A DNA stretch of 64,000 nt from Mangifera indica (GCF_011075055.1 NC_058152.1:11523228-11587227), one strand, 5' to 3'; positions 37,416 through 51,552 are shown, counted from the stretch's first letter. Numbers and translations are program-made. The notes: generated by a model not told the origin, from the letters alone.

Positions 37416-37897
37416 GGGTGCATTTGGTTAAAGGTTTTTAAGATTACTTTAGTAATCTATCTTTTATTCCCTTGTTTGGTTTGTCAGTAATAAAATATTA
37501 CAGTAATCTTCTATTATCAATGCTGAAGTGGTAGGTAATATAGGTGGTAATCTGATTACCACCTTCACCTTAGGTATTTAAAAATTACTGGGATAATCTT
37601 GAGTTTATTATAGAAAAATTATTATTTATTAATTTTTTGAGATAAAAATAAATTTATTTTTAATTAATATGACAAATAATATAAAAAATATTTAAAAATA
37701 ATTATATTTAAGGGTATTTAAGTAAAATATTTTACTAGTAATCTTTTATTATCTTTAACCAAATACAATAAGTATTTATACCTATCAAATTTTATCAAAC
37801 ATAATAATCATTTATATCCAGTAATCTTCTAAGTAATCTATCTTCAAGGTAATCTTTCTATTTTAGTAATTAAATATTATCCAAACCAAACGCCTCC
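37416..37897. mobile_element. 482-bp MITE inside the TIR exon, unit 2
   Basis: Same insertion as in unit 1 at the same codon, with TGA duplications at 37413-37415 and 37898-37900 and the same imperfect termini. Shared by descent with unit 1. Confidence 0.8.
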
Positions 37898-38013
37898 TGA
37901 AAGTATTAATGTTTTCCCGGTTGAAGGCATCATACAGTTGACTTGTAAAGTTTTTCCGAGTCTCCTCACTCCGGAAACTAAGAAAAACTTTGTACTTTAG
38001 TGTTGGAGCAGAT

Positions 38014-38046
38014 GAAGAAGAAGAAGAAGAAGAAGAAGAAGAAGAA
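38014..38046. repeat. (GAA)11 microsatellite encoding polyserine, unit 2
   Basis: Three repeat units shorter than unit 1 and in frame for the TNL N terminus. Accounts for the 9-bp change in offset between units. Confidence 0.9.
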
Positions 38047-38163
38047 AAAGAAGAAGAACAACGGGAAAAAGAAGAAGAACAAGAAAAAGAAGAACTGGAA
38101 GCCATTAAGTTCCAGTGATCAGAGGCACTGCACATGTAAGAGAGTAAATGAGTTTATACTTAT

Positions 38164-38717
38164 TGTTATAGATTTATATTTCCGAACCCAAAGATAATCC
38201 GATCCGAACAATATGAACGCGGAAAACAAGAAAAAATAGAATAACACGATTTACTTGGTTCGGATCTCGTAAACGAAATCCTACATCCAAGGCAGAGGTG
38301 TTCCTCTAGTCAAATCCACTAATATCAAGTTCGATTTACAATATATAAACACACGTATCTCTCACTGTACATCAAAACAATATACAAGCAAATACACGAC
38401 AATACAAAGTCAAAGAGCACCTGACTTCACCGTAGAGACACCGCACATCGAACTCAGAGAGCAAACACAGCCACACAGCAGCCCAAGACGCACAAGAACA
38501 GAGAAGAAGAAAAACCAGCAGCTCACGCCTCTCTTTTCTCTCTATTCTCTCATTTCTCTTTGCTTTAGTCGGCCAAATATGTGCTTATATACTTAGGTCA
38601 ACAAAGATGCATGCCCAGCAAGTTTACCAAACTGCCCTCACTTATAAATGAAATGACCCATGCATCCTTAAGCTCTAATTACGCTACTGCCCTTATAGTT
38701 TACAAACAAATATTACA
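38164..38717 (-). repeat. 3' LTR of the copia element, unit 2
   Basis: 554 bp; differs from its partner LTR (43058-43611) at 6 positions, one fewer than in unit 1. TATA-like box at 38584-38591 facing the TNL. Confidence 0.95.
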
Positions 38718-38792
38718 AACTCCACCTTGTTTGAAAACTACAAGACTCAAACATGAATTTAACTAGCCAAAAAACACCTCTGCAAGACAGAC

Positions 38793-41700
38793 TCACAACT
38801 TTCCAATTTGCAATAAGTCTAAGGCACTCTTAAACTTATTTATTGGAACCACCTTTGTCAAAATATCAGCAGGATTCACCTCTAAAGCAATTTTCTCCAG
38901 AATTACCTGACCTCTAGACAAAATTTCTCTTATAAAATGCAACCTAACATCTATATGCTTTGTTCTCTCATGAAAAGCACTATTTTTAGACAGATGTATT
39001 GCACTTTGTGAGTCACAATAGATCACAGGAATACCACAATGCAGTCCCAACTCTTCTGTTATACCTTTCAGCCACAAAGCTTCTTTTGTAGCCTCTGTCA
39101 ATGCAACATATTCAGCTTCTGTTGTAGACAAAGCAACAATATGTTGAAGACAACTCTTCCAGCTTATCACATTATCACCAAATGTGAAAATATAGCCATT
39201 TAGAGACCTCCTCTTGTCTAAATCTGCAGCATAATCTGAATCACAGTATCCTTTAACATGTAAACTGTTAGTATCAGATACAGTATATACAAGACCAAAA
39301 TCACATGACCCTTTCAAGTATCTTAATACCCATTTCACAGCATTCCAGTGTGCTTTACAAGGTTTTCCCATAAACCTACTCACCAAACTAATTGCATAAG
39401 CAATATCAGGCCTGGATCCTATCATAGCATACATTAAGCTACCTACCACATTTGCATATGGAATCTTTTTCATATATTCAGATTCATCAGTAGGTAAATC
39501 ATGCAAAACAGACATCAATTTGAAATGAGCACCTATAGGAGTATTCACAGATTTAGCATCATGTATACCATACAATTCAAGAACCTTTTTAACATATTCA
39601 GATTGAGATAAAGTTAAAATACCTTTAATTCTATCTCTATTAATATCCATTCCTAAGATTCTTTTTTGCATGTCCTAAATCTTTCATTTCAAATTCATCT
39701 TTTAACAATTTTTTCAACCTAGTTAAATCACTTATTTTCTTTGAAACAATAAGCATATCATCCACATATATCAACAAGTAAACATAGCTACCTGTTTCAG
39801 TTTTACAAAAGTAAACACAATTATCAAATTCACTTCTAGAAAAGCCAATGGAGAGCATATAGTCATCAAACCTTTTATACCATTGTCTTGGTGACTGTTT
39901 CAGGCCATATAATGACCTTTTTAGTAAGCAAACCATATCTTCAGATCCAGGTTTCTCAAAACCCTCTGGTTGCTCCATATAAATCTGCTCTTCTAGATTA
40001 CCATGAAGGAAGGCAGTAGTAACATCTAGTTGTTCAAGTTCTAAATCAAATAACACCACAGCAGATAAAATAAGCCTTATTGATATATGTTTAACAACAG
40101 GTGAAAAAATCTCATGATAGTCAATGCCTTCTACTTGGGAAAAACCCTTTGCAACAACTCTGGCCTTAAACCTTCCATTTTCAAAGCCTGGAGCAGCAAG
40201 TTTTCTTTTAAAAACCCATTTACAACCTATAATCCTTTTATTTTCAGGTCTTTTAACAAGAATCCATGTGTTATTTTTATGCAGAGAATCAATTTCAGCT
40301 TGCATGGCATTTAACCATTCCTTTTTGTGTTTACTCATATAGGCTTGTTTGAAATTTAAAGGATCATTCAATTCAATGCAATCACCTATATTAAATGCAT
40401 ATGATATAAGATCTGCATGAGCATATTTAGATGGCAGTTTAATAGCTCTTCTAGTCCTATCTCTAGCCAATTGATAATCAGAAAAATCACTGTCTAAACT
40501 ACTTTGACTCTGACTCTGTGATGGTTGCTGGTTCAAACCCCTATCTTCATACTTTGAAGTATGAATTGGATCTGAGCCTAAACCAGGTCCATCACTTGAC
40601 TCAACACTAGCTGAATTTCTCAAGTCAGAATTCTCCACCTCAATATGAACCTGTTTAGACTGAAATTGGTTAGAGATAAACAGATCTTTATAAAAAGCAA
40701 ATTCATTAAACACAACATCCCTGCTAACCACACATTTTAATTCATCAATTAACCAAACTTTATAACCCTTAGTCCCTGTAGGGTATCCTAAGAAGGCAGC
40801 CTTTAAGGCTCTAGGGTTCAGTTTACCCTGTTTCACATGGATATAGGCAAGGCATCCAAAAGGTCTCAAGTGATTTAAATTTGGTGGTTTACCAGACCAC
40901 AATTCAATAGGAGTCTTAAAATTAATAGCAGAAGAAGGTGATCTATTAATCAAATAACAAGCAGTAGCAACTGCTTCAGCCTAGAATTTCTTACTCAATC
41001 CTGAGTCAGCTAACATGCATCTTACTTTGTTCAGAATAGTCTTATTCATTCTTTCAGCAAGACCATTCTGCTGAGGAGTGTCAGCACAGGTTCTATGTCT
41101 CAAGATTCCAAATTGTTTACAAAAATCAGTAAACTGTTTGTTACAAAATTCAAGACCATTATCTGTTCTTAAAACTTTTAGTTTCTTATTTGTTTGATTT
41201 TCCACAAGAGTTTTCCATTCTTTAAAAAACTCAAAAGCTTGATCTTTAGTTTTTAAAAAATAAACCCAAACTCTTCTTGAAAAATCATCCACAAAGGTTA
41301 AAAAATAATGAGCATTAGACAGAGAACTAGGTACCTGAGGAGAACCCCATAGATCTGAATGCACATAATCAAGAATGTTCTTTGATCTATGAGTAGCAGC
41401 TGCAAACCTCAATCTTTGTGACTTCCCTAAAACACAATTCTCAAAAAACTCTAATGCTGAAATTCTGTTAGAATTAATCAAGTTTTGTTTACCAAGTTCT
41501 TGCAAACCCAAGAAACTAATGTGTCCTAGCCTTTTATGCCACAAAATAGTTTCATCCACCTTATCAGGTTTAGAAGACATTGAGTCACTAACAGCTGTTC
41601 CCTCTAAAATGTATAACCCATTTATCAATTTAGCTCTCATTACTACTAAAGCACCTCTCATTATTTTAAGCACACCCTTTTCAGATTTATAAGAATAACC

Positions 41701-42771
41701 ATTGGAATCTAACAAACCTAAAGATATTAGGTTTCTTCTCAATTTAGGAACTAATCTAACATCATTGAGAATTTTAATAGAACCATCAGCAAGTTTTAGT
41801 TTAATAGCACCTATACCTGTTACCTCACATGCATCATCATTACCCATTAAGACTTTTCCCCCATTTATCTGTTTTAGATCTATAAACCAGTCTTTTCTAG
41901 GTGTCATGTGATAGGTGCATCCTGAATCTAAAACCCATTCTTCCCTAGACAACCCCTCAGTTAAAACTAAAACTTCAGCACTGTCATAGCCATCAAGTAG
42001 ATTTACAAACTCATGTTTCTCATTATTTGAAGAAAAATTCAGTTTCTTTCTTTCAGGGCAGTTTCTTTTCATGTGGCCTTCTTTATGACAATTCCAACAA
42101 ACTCTTTTTGGCCTAGATTTAGATCTATTAAATCTTTTATCTTTTTGTTGAAATTTCTTTTCAGTTCTGCCTCTTACTTGCAAGCCTTCACCTATGGTTT
42201 TCCTTTCTATCTTCATTTCTAAATCTTTTGACTTAAGAGCCCCTAAGACATCTTCTAAAGAAAGAGACTCTCTACCATATTTGATAGCAGCTTTTACATC
42301 TTTAAAAGTTTCAGACAGTGAGTTCAAAATAATAATGGCTTGATTTTCATCAGAAATTTTTTCTTCTATATTAGCCAGATTAATAGTAATTTTATTGAAC
42401 TCATCTAAATTTTCTTCTAAAGACTTTCCTGGATCCATTTTAAAACCAAACAGTTGCTCTTTCAAATATATTTTATTAGTCAAAGATTTAGTCATATAAA
42501 GAGATTCAAGCTTCAACCATAATTTTGCAGCAGTACTAACATCATCAACTTGTCTTAAAACATTATCAGATAGATGTAAAATAAGCAAGCTATAAGCAGT
42601 TTCAAGTACCTCAGCCTTCTGAGATTCTGTCATATCAGAAGGTAAAGAATCTATACCTTCCAAGGCCTTTGCACACCTTTGATGCACCAAAACAGCCCTC
42701 ATCTTTTTCCTCCAAATATTAAAATCATTTTTTCCATTAAACTGTTCTATTTCCAACCTTGTTGACCCCAT
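38793..42771 (-). pseudogene. copia gag-pol polyprotein, one stop and one frameshift (unit 2)
   Basis: Same domain series as unit 1: CCHC knuckle, DSG protease, integrase, YVDD reverse transcriptase, RNase H. The stop codon is at 40981-40983 and the extra base in the T run at 39662-39667, both shared with unit 1. One visible replacement near the gag N terminus (HQRCAK for HQKCAK). Confidence 0.94.
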
Positions 42772-43042
42772 TATGTTCTTTTTCTTTTTCTTTTAGTTTC
42801 TTTAATCCTACAAGTACCAAAAGAAAATACAGCACTACCAAGAAAGCAAAGTACTCACAACAAGAACACAATCTTTCCGAAAAATATTCACATATATCAA
42901 GAAACACAACACATATATTTCACCAAAATATATTGCAAAGCATGAAAACCAAACACGCCTCAAGATATACACAAGCAGCCGAATATAAACGGAAAAGAAA
43001 CAAAAATAGGTCACAAGATCACAGATCGGAAAGATCTTTTGT

Positions 43043-43055
43043 GGCTCTGATACCA
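43043..43055 (-). other. Primer binding site for initiator tRNA-Met, unit 2 copia
   Basis: TGGTATCAGAGCC on the minus strand, two bases from the 5' LTR. Confidence 0.93.
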
Positions 43056-43057
43056 CT

Positions 43058-43611
43058 TGTTATAGATTTATATTTTCGAACCCAAAGATAATCCGATCCG
43101 AACAATATGAACGCGAAAAACAGGAAAAAATAGAATAACACGATTTACTTGGTTCGGATCTCGTAAACGAAATCCTACATCCAAGGCAGAGGTGTTCCTC
43201 TAGTCAAATCCACTAATATCAAGTTCGATTTACAATATACAAACACACGTATCTCTCACTGTACATCAAAACAATATACAAGCAAATACACGGCAATACA
43301 AAGTCAAAGAGCACCTGACTTCACCGTAGAGACACCGCACATCGAACTCAGAGAGCAAACACAGCCACACAGCAGCCCAAGACGCACAAGAACAGAGAAG
43401 AAGAAAAACCAGCAGCTCACGCCTCTCTTTTCTCTCTATTCTCTCATTTCTCTCTGCTTTAGTCGGCCAAATATGTGCTTATATACTTAGGTCAACAAAG
43501 ATGCATGCCCAGCAAGTTTACCAAACTGCCCTCACTTATAAATGAAATGACCCATGCATCCTTAAGCTCTAATTACGCTACTGCCCTTATAGTTTACAAA
43601 CAAATATTACA
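43058..43611 (-). repeat. 5' LTR of the copia element, unit 2
   Basis: 554-bp LTR matching 18133-18686. TATA-like box at 43478-43485 facing gag. Confidence 0.95.
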
Positions 43612-43616
43612 CTTAT

Positions 43617-44593
43617 ATTCCATTCTCACAAAGTCTTTGATTGGTTTCTGTGCATTTCTACTTTCTATTTTATTTTTTCATCTCTTTTCCCGGAAGACAC
43701 ATGCCCTCCACAAAATTTTGAGGGCTAAAGTGAAAGTAACTTATTTCATCTATTGACACAAATCCAAACTCACCACCCATACAAATGGTCATTCTTTAAA
43801 CATTTATTTGGTTATAATTTTTTAATTTTACAATTGAATAATTCTATCGATTGATATTAAGTGTACGAATAAAAATTTCATTCAACTTGATCGTGGACTG
43901 TTAGGCTAGTCACTTTGAAGTTTCCCAATTTGATGTTCGGACTTCACCGGGTGGAAATCTTATATAAACATGATAAAGATTTTTTTCTATTATTACAGTA
44001 GAAAAAACAAGTTAATTATATTGATTGCATGATCCCAATTTAATATGAGACGACTGATTTTTCTTACAAATGAGATCAAACATAAAGATAATCTTATAGA
44101 TACTCAATAGTTCAACTTCTAAGTAGAATTTACTAATTGTTTTTTAGTTATGAAAAATTTTGATTTGATGTAAGTCTGATTGTTTTCTTTATAGATTGTC
44201 AACAGATAATCGTTTTTGAGTATTGATTTCTATGATGAAAATTTGAAATTAGTAGTGAAATTTTGGATTAATGTAGAGAATTAATCAATCTTGGAATTCA
44301 CTTTAAAAATGCAAAGATATTTTAGAACTCAAAAAATGATTTCTACCCCTACCTAAAATAAAACGACTTCGTGATGATTAGCTCTTATTGGCGGGGAAAC
44401 ATAATCCATAAATAAAGCTTGCATGTTTCAGACAATTTATGAGTGGTTGCAACTGTCTTTAGTTCACTGCTGAAAGCCTTGATATCATAAGCTTTGCTAT
44501 GGATGATCCTAATAGCTTTTGAGGAATCATATCTGGTATCCAGAGGACAGTTCATTTGTGAAGTGACTATAATGGTTGTTGCTATGGTTGCAG
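43617..44593. other. Intergenic DNA right of the copia element (unit 2)
   Basis: Counterpart of 18692-19668; no gene seen. Possible original TNL promoter separated from its gene by the insertion. Confidence 0.5.
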
Positions 44594-44764
44594 GCTACCA
44601 GCCAAAGGCTATCTATTGGAATGACCCCGAAAACTTTAAGGTTGCCTAAGCCTGGCGAGATGCTTCTTTCTGTTCATGGTTCACCTCTCGGTGTTTACAA
44701 GGAGGAGAACATGGAAGCAATACGGCGTAGGCATTTACATACCGGAATTTCTCTTTCTGAATAA
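44594..44764 (+). pseudogene. Isolated terminal exon, borealin-like C terminus (unit 2)
   Basis: Same exon as at 19669-19839 after the acceptor at 44592-44593. Reads GVYKEENMEAIRRRH, with Asn where unit 1 has Ile. No upstream exons are present. Borealin identity is a tentative recollection supported by the PPR neighbour. Confidence 0.4.
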
Positions 44765-46101
44765 CCAAAGTAGCATTGGCTTCCCCCACTAAACAAAATG
44801 ACACAGGCCTTTTTGTTTCGTAGATAATTTGTGCGAGACAATAGTAAAACTGAGACAGTTTAATGTACCCCTGAAACTTGTTCTGCAGTTTGTTCAGTTC
44901 TGATGCTGTGAATTCTTGATTGCAGAGTCAGATGAGGATTAACTGGCTTCGAGCTGTTCTCTTCTTGATCTTAGTTTATGACAAGCAATGGCTGCCCACT
45001 CAAAGTGGGTCTGAATGTAGTTGTATTATTGTAATTGAAATTGTATTTTTATTCTGAAGAGCCTATTATCTTGACACTGATTTTCACCTAAAACTAGTGT
45101 GTATCATATTAACAATCAGTTTAGTAAATACAAAAGAATTGTAGTTCTTTCGCCGCACGAATACAATTACACTATAGGCATGAAATTAACCTTCTAGATT
45201 GGGGGTTCAAACATGCTGAATTGAGTTCAACTTGATGTTTCACCTCAAACAATGAGTTCCGGTGTTGTCAACTCAAGCTCGAACTCTAAAGTAAAAGTAA
45301 GAACTCTGGTTTGTCTCAAGAAATCATTGCTAAATTTTATAATAATAAAATTATATATATCTTTTTTGAATACACAAACAAATACGTATTTAATATTTGT
45401 CATCAAGTGATCAAATATTTTGAATTAAAAAATAAAATAATATATAATTATATAATGACACTTTATTTGTGTATTTAAAAATGTATACTTTAGTTTGAGT
45501 ACAAACAACATGAACATGTAAAAAAGGGAGCAACTCCTAAACAAGCAATAATGCATAAGCATTTCGGATAAAAAATTTCTGTCATATTCTGTGTTGAAGG
45601 CAAAGGATTTCTGGGAATATGATGTTACAACACAGTAATCAACAAGCAGAAACACAATTGTCGGTCGACACAAGATATTCGTGTTATATCATTCATACGA
45701 GAACAGAAATGTGAAAAACTGGCTTCTCTATCCTGAATCCCCTGCGCCTGTGTATTTAGTAGAGAAGTAAATGAACTAAACATTTATCAGTTGGTTTATC
45801 AAACATGAAAATGAAAGTAAAGCATAAGAACTTGGTTTTATTTCTAGCTAGTAGATGGCTGTGTTTAAAATTAAACCCAAATCTTGAACTGAAGCAATTT
45901 GATTTTCATCATTACAAAGATATACATACCAGATCATATGGAAGCAAACAATGCACTCAACAGCCAAGTGATCAGGTGCTAACTTGCCCATCATTCCAAC
46001 GCTATATTTGCCTTGAATCTTAGAATCAGTAAAAGATCAGAATACTTGAATAAGAAAAAATCTCACATCGACCTATGTCTTTTCAAGAGTCCCTAATTTG
46101 C
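44765..46101. other. Non-coding DNA between borealin-like and PPR exons (unit 2)
   Basis: AT-rich; likely 3' UTRs of the two converging exon fragments; nothing else seen. Confidence 0.5.
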
Positions 46102-47180
46102 TCACATCATTTTAGCACTAGCTGATTCTGGACTAGCCATTTTAGACCCGAAAGTTTCCAAAGCCTCCAAGAAAAATCTTTTATTTGGGACTATACCATC
46201 TCTCTCCATCCGCTTTAGCAATTTCTACTAGATCTTTCATATTGACTTTGGTGTAGGCTTTGTAAAGAAGTCTATATGTTGACAAATCTGGAGTCACCTT
46301 CAAATCGTGCAGGTTGTCAAAAAGTGCATCTGCTTGCACAGGCAAACTGTTCATGCAGTAAACATCAAGCATGGCTTTCAGTGTTGAAACTTTTATCCCC
46401 TTCCCTGACTTGATGAGCTCATCGAATATTTCTCTGGCCCTAGAAACACAGTCACAATATCCATACATTGTGATAAGACTCATATGTTATGAAGCTTGGT
46501 TTGTACTTCATATCAGCCATCTTTAGGAAAATGTCTTCAGCTTTCCCTCGAAGTCTTGCTTTCCCATAGTTAATGATCATTGAATTAAATGTTGGCAGTG
46601 TTGGATTCTCCCTGGAGTGCGACAAGCTCTTAAACACTTGTTCTATCTTGTCAACAGCTTGCTTCTTCCCATATGAATCAATCAGCAAATTAAATGTAAT
46701 AATATCTGGCTTACACCGAGCACGTTTCATGCGGGAAAGTATATCTTCCATTTCTCTGATCATCCCATTTTTCCCATATGCATCCATCACACCATTGTAA
46801 GTATAAATATCGGGAGAAAGAAAACTTTCATCAAGTTCTTTGAACAAAGCATTAACTTGAGCAACATTTCGGGCTTGAGCAAAAGCTCTCAAAAGAATAT
46901 TATATGTCACAATGCTGGGTTGACAACGTTCCATTCCCTTCATCTTCTCAAAATAACCAAGCGCTTTGGCTAATGCCTTTCCTTTATCCCGAGTGTGGAG
47001 GCGGGCAGTAATTAGAGCATTATAAACAGAAGTGTCAGGTCGGCACCCACTATTACGCATCTCAGAAAAGAGCCACATAGCCATCCTAGTTTGGCCTTTC
47101 TTTCCCATAACTGTTATCAACTTAGAATAAATGCCATTATCAGCAATGTACCAGCGTTGTTTTTGCATCCATCTGAACAC
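46102..47180 (-). pseudogene. PPR protein terminal exon, EMB2453/At4g39620-like (unit 2)
   Basis: Copy of the PPR exon with two frameshifts: the 2-bp deletion shared with unit 1 near 46479-46482, and a private 2-bp deletion near 46225 that changes the frame again after NMKDLV and ends the open frame at about 46181. The old stop would lie at 46102-46104. The upstream 242-codon stretch with PPR motifs is the same as in unit 1. Confidence 0.88.
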
Positions 47181-49857
47181 CTGAAAGTTCGATATTTATA
47201 AATGACAAATGGTTCATTACATAAATTTACCTATGGAAATGTCAGATTCATAATCTAAATATCTTTGCTTTCACTTAAGTAACTCATTTTTTCCAAACAG
47301 ATTAATACAATAACTCAAAATTATAAATCAACATCAGGGGATGACCGATATTACTGTGGAAAAGTTGCTGAACCGGTTATAGTACAAAATCAATGTTGCA
47401 TACGAGAATGTCTGTTACAAACACGACACTAAAGACTATCAAAAGCGACAATCCCAGTACCAGTACAGCGATATGATTCCCAATGCCGTAACCTTTCTTC
47501 CCATGATTTAGTATTAATGAGATTATCATACTTTGGATATGTTACAACACCATAAATCCTAGTATCATTACCAGAAATGAATTGAGAAGAGACGGGATTG
47601 GATCAATGTTTTCATATACTTGGATTGAGCATTGGCCAAATCAAATGACCGGTTTGATAAGTTAGATTGGTGAGAGATTAAATAAATTTTAAAAATATTC
47701 AACAAGACATAATTGTGACTTAGTAGTATATTGTAAATATTTCATACTAGATGAACTTAATTCGAGTTAGACTTAATAGTTTATGTCTTTGAGTCGAGTC
47801 GTCTTAGCTCAATAATTGATTTATTTATTCATTCGGTAGCACTATTTATTCTGCTATTAATATTATTAATTATTCATACAGTTAGCGATGCTGTGAATTA
47901 ACTTTAATGAACTTAAGTTTGCATTGGATATTAAAACTTTGATTTGAGTTTGAAGTGACACTAAGCTTGACTAGACTACAGTTGGATCCACCCCTATTGA
48001 ACATGACCCAAACTATATTTTGTGCTAAAAAACTTAATCCAAACCTAATTTTTTCATATCAGGTTAATAAGTTGTGAAAAAAAACATCAACACTAATTTG
48101 AGTCTTAACAATTGCAAAACTTTCTACTATTAAACTTGCCAACTCATATTAAAACAATATATAACCAAACATAATTGTGATCTTGTTGTGGGGTGAATAT
48201 CTTTTGCAATTGGTGAGATTTGGTATGAGTTCTACAGTTGCAAAGTTTTCACTTTCTAACTTGACAAATTAAATAAAAAATAAAACATGCAATATACTTA
48301 TCCAACTTCTAGATAAATTAAATAAAAATTAAAATAATATATAATTAAACAAAATTATACCTTAGTGATATGACACATAATCTTTGCAATTATTTGAATT
48401 TTAGTAAAGGCAAAATTTTACAAAACCATATGCTGACTTCACTATGATGGTTTGATCATATTAATAAAACAGGTAAATCATAACTCAATGTGATTTACTT
48501 GGTTCAAATTGATTTAGATGACAATGCACTTCTCAATCTTAAATAACAAAGGAGCATATTTTCGATTTTTTTTTCCCACAAGGATTCCTCATGTCATGAA
48601 ATAGGGTTTGGAAGATAGACTTCTCTCAACCCTACTATTTAATGTGAACTAGAAATGAAGGAGGTCCAACTCACCTTTGCAAATTTCTATCTTTGTCTAA
48701 TTATTTTTACTTATTTATTCTTTGAAAACATTACTCAATCACATGACACACTATATGTATAGTTAAAAGTGCATGTATACATAGAATAATATTATGTGTA
48801 TGCATTTTTAATACAAAATTATATCATGATGTGATTGAGTGATGTTTAATTAATGATAAAATAAAATCTAATTTTATGATGAAATATCTATGTATGTACA
48901 TATTTGTATATAAAAAATGTGTATACAAAATGTTGCTCTTGCACATAATTTTACTCTTTTCATTCGATTAGATATTTCAGTTTAGGAATTATATGATTTG
49001 GTCTAATGCTATTATGGTTACTTTTTAATTATAATCTTTCATCTATTAATATCTATTTTGATTTTAAATTGAAAAATATCATACATGACCCATAAGGTTT
49101 TTATAGTTATGAAACGAATGATGACTTTTAAATAGATCCTTTACTATCTGATATAAGGCTAGGGTTTAAATTCTACTTCTAATCCCTTGGCTAAATTCAT
49201 TTTTTAATCACTTTTTTGTTTTGAAATAACAATTTTCATTTATGAAAATGGATACTGATAGAGATGACAATTTAATTTGCAAAATTGGATCTTTGGCTTA
49301 TCCCTCTCCGAACGAGAAGAAGATTTTTTGATAAAGATAGGGACAAGAACAATGATGGAGATGATTAAAATTCCCATAATCAGGGATGAGAATAAATATA
49401 TCCTCGATCCGTCATTTCTTTAGCCTGTCCCCTCTCTTGTTGGTTCTCTCCCATATATATTTCATAAATCTTTACATATTAAATTATTTTTAAAAATTTT
49501 GAATTATTACAAATATGTTTTGACACCTAATAATTATTCTATTATTTTTTTAGCGAGGATGAGGAGATGAAGGGAAAGTAAATTTTCTTCACGAGGAGAA
49601 AATAAGGATTAACCATCATCCCCATATTAGAGAAAAGATGAGGACAAAAATTAAGGTATTTGACTCCTATTTGTCGTTACCATCTTTTTATAATGAGGGA
49701 AAAAAATGAATTTTTTAAGTTTTAAAAATGAAAAATTGTAGTTTCCTCTAGTTTTCATCAAGTTCTTATATAGAAAATGAATAAGCAGTCCTTGCCAAGT
49801 TGGTCATTGTCTTAAATGGGTCAATATAGGAGAAAAAAAAGTGAATAATGCATTTGA
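47181..49857. other. Intronic/intergenic DNA right of the PPR exon (unit 2)
   Basis: Counterpart of 22258-24933. No PPR first exon found. Several bases match unit 3 and not unit 1, for example gtttatgtctttg near 47782 and cttaacaattg near 48104. Confidence 0.5.
49260..49687. mobile_element. MITE-like element (unit 2)
   Basis: Copy of 24336-24763, same weak inverted termini. Confidence 0.35.
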
Positions 49858-51552
49858 TAAAATATTCTAATATTAGATAAAAAATAGTTCTATAAGAAAT
49901 TTAATTTTTAATTGACAACACATGACAATAATATTTCAACTTTTTTATTTTTCAACAAGGCATGACAATAATGTTTCAACCTTTTTTATTTTTCAACAAG
50001 GCATGACAATAATGACAATAATATTTCAACTTTTTTATTTTTCAACAAGGCATGACAATAATGTTTCAATTTTTTTATTTTGGAAATGATAAAAAGGCTA
50101 AAATCATAGACTAGCAAATTTATAAGAAAAATCATTAAAAATTGAAGGCTCAAAAATCAACTTGACTTGATTTAACTCAAATTCGTTTAGGTAAACCTCA
50201 AGCTAAGTTTGAACCAAAAGGGTTAGTTCATTTTTGAAACTAAGTTAAATTCAAATTGGAGTGAGTGTGGCTTGATCCACCTCATGACCCATTAATTAAT
50301 AATTTTCAATATGAGTTATTAATCTAACAAGAACAAAAAAAAATTAAGTTAGGGTTGAATTATTTAATATAAAACCTAATTCGAATTGTTTTCAAATTAA
50401 TCCACAACTGAATCAAGTTGCATTTAGGTTAACATAAAATCAACCCAAAATGATCAACATGCTTGATTCACCAACTTTCCGATATTTTGTAGATGTTATG
50501 CCTTTTGAATCTTTTTCCATATTGCTTGTTTAAAAAAAAGAAATTGTAAACGACCTTTTGTCTCACATCTTTTGTTTAGAAGATTTGTATTGTGCTATTA
50601 TTAGATCGGGTAATCCTAAATAGTGAGAGGCAGTTATAGAACAGGGAAAGGCTATAAAAGAGTGTAATAGAGTATTTTGGGATTCAATAATTGAAACAAG
50701 TTTCGTGTTTTCCCCCTATTAAAAAAACACACAGTTGTAAGGAGTTCTGTGACTTTTCTCGGCCAAAAAATCACATCATTAATTTGTAAGCAAGTTTGGA
50801 TTAGACGAAATATTTATGTTTATCTTAATTTGTTCACAAAGTTTAAAGTCTGACCTTACATGACTCTTACTATTGCGCCTGCAGATTTTGAATCTTTTGA
50901 CATAATCTTCATCATTTACTAAGAACTTCCGAACATCCATTAGAAAAAGGTGTCAATTCAATATGTAATACGAAATGTTTAAAAAATTATATTGTATACG
51001 TGATTTTCTTGATCAATTATAGATGGGACCTTGTAGAAAATGTCACTTTCTTTCTTTGTCAACTTTAATTTTAGATGAAGAGAATTAGGAAAAAAACAAA
51101 AAAAGATTAGTAGGTTCCTAGGGAAGTTACAATATGTAGTTGGTTGCATTAATTTCTGGTTAAGATATATTAAGTAATTATTTAATCCAAGTTCAATGCC
51201 AACCGAGTCCGAATAAGGGTATGTTTAAATCCAAAAAATTGTTCAAGCTAACAATATGTAGTTGGGACTACTCCAGCCTGAGTTCTGACCCGTTCAAATT
51301 TAGTCCTCGGGTCCAGCCATCATTTAATAGAAATCATCGAGGGTACCTCAAAAGAGAAAAGCATTGTGATAATGCAATTATGTGAGTGGCCATGATCATT
51401 GAACTTATCTCCGTTTTATCCTTTTCGTCTGTCTTAAATACTTCACTGGCACCGGTTCCATCTATTTATTATGGTCTCTTAATTTGTCATCTCCATCGGA
51501 GAGAAGCAGCAAAGTTTTAGCCTTTTGAAATCAAAAGATTTGCAGCATAATC
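49858..51552. other. Non-coding leader upstream of the unit 3 P450
   Basis: Counterpart of 1-1672. It has one copy of the 68-bp segment, and an extra short duplication near 49920-50070 of the words catgacaataatatttcaac and tttttcaacaaggcatgac. No gene seen. Confidence 0.5.

Larger units (their letters stand above)
31858..38105 (-). pseudogene. TIR-NBS-LRR (TNL) immune receptor pseudogene, unit 2
   Basis: Same architecture and lesions as the unit 1 TNL. The TIR exon starts at the ATG 38103-38105 and carries the MITE at 37416-37897; the P-loop, kinase-2, RNBS-B and MHD motifs lie in the NBS exon (about 34828-33740); LRRs at about 33620-32603; C-JID exon 32531-31858. In-frame TGA codons are at 34564-34566, 33835-33837 and 33210-33212. 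The polyserine run is three residues shorter than in unit 1. No private disabling lesion was seen, so inactivation predates the split of the two units. Confidence 0.92.
38164..43611 (-). mobile_element. Full-length Ty1/copia LTR retrotransposon, unit 2
   Basis: Copy of the unit 1 element at the same site, with cttat duplications at 38159-38163 and 43612-43616. It shares the gag-pol stop and frameshift, so it arrived by duplication of the segment and not by a second transposition. Differences from unit 1 seen by eye are one base in the left LTR (near 38398, cacgac versus catgac) and one in gag (Lys to Arg near residue 32). Confidence 0.96.
24934..49857. repeat. Tandem segmental unit 2
   Basis: Second copy of the tandem unit. 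The offset to unit 1 is 24933-24934 over the P450 and TNL, 24925 after a (GAA)n array that is 9 bp shorter, and 24923 after a 2-bp deletion in the PPR exon. All major lesions of unit 1 (P450 16-bp deletion, TNL stops, MITE, copia insertion with its stop and frameshift, PPR 2-bp deletion) are present here, so they predate the split of units 1 and 2. Confidence 0.95.

Noticed and set aside
24934..49857. Independent second insertion of the copia element and MITE in unit 2
   Set aside because: Same target sites, same target duplications and the same internal lesions as unit 1, so they are copies by segmental duplication.
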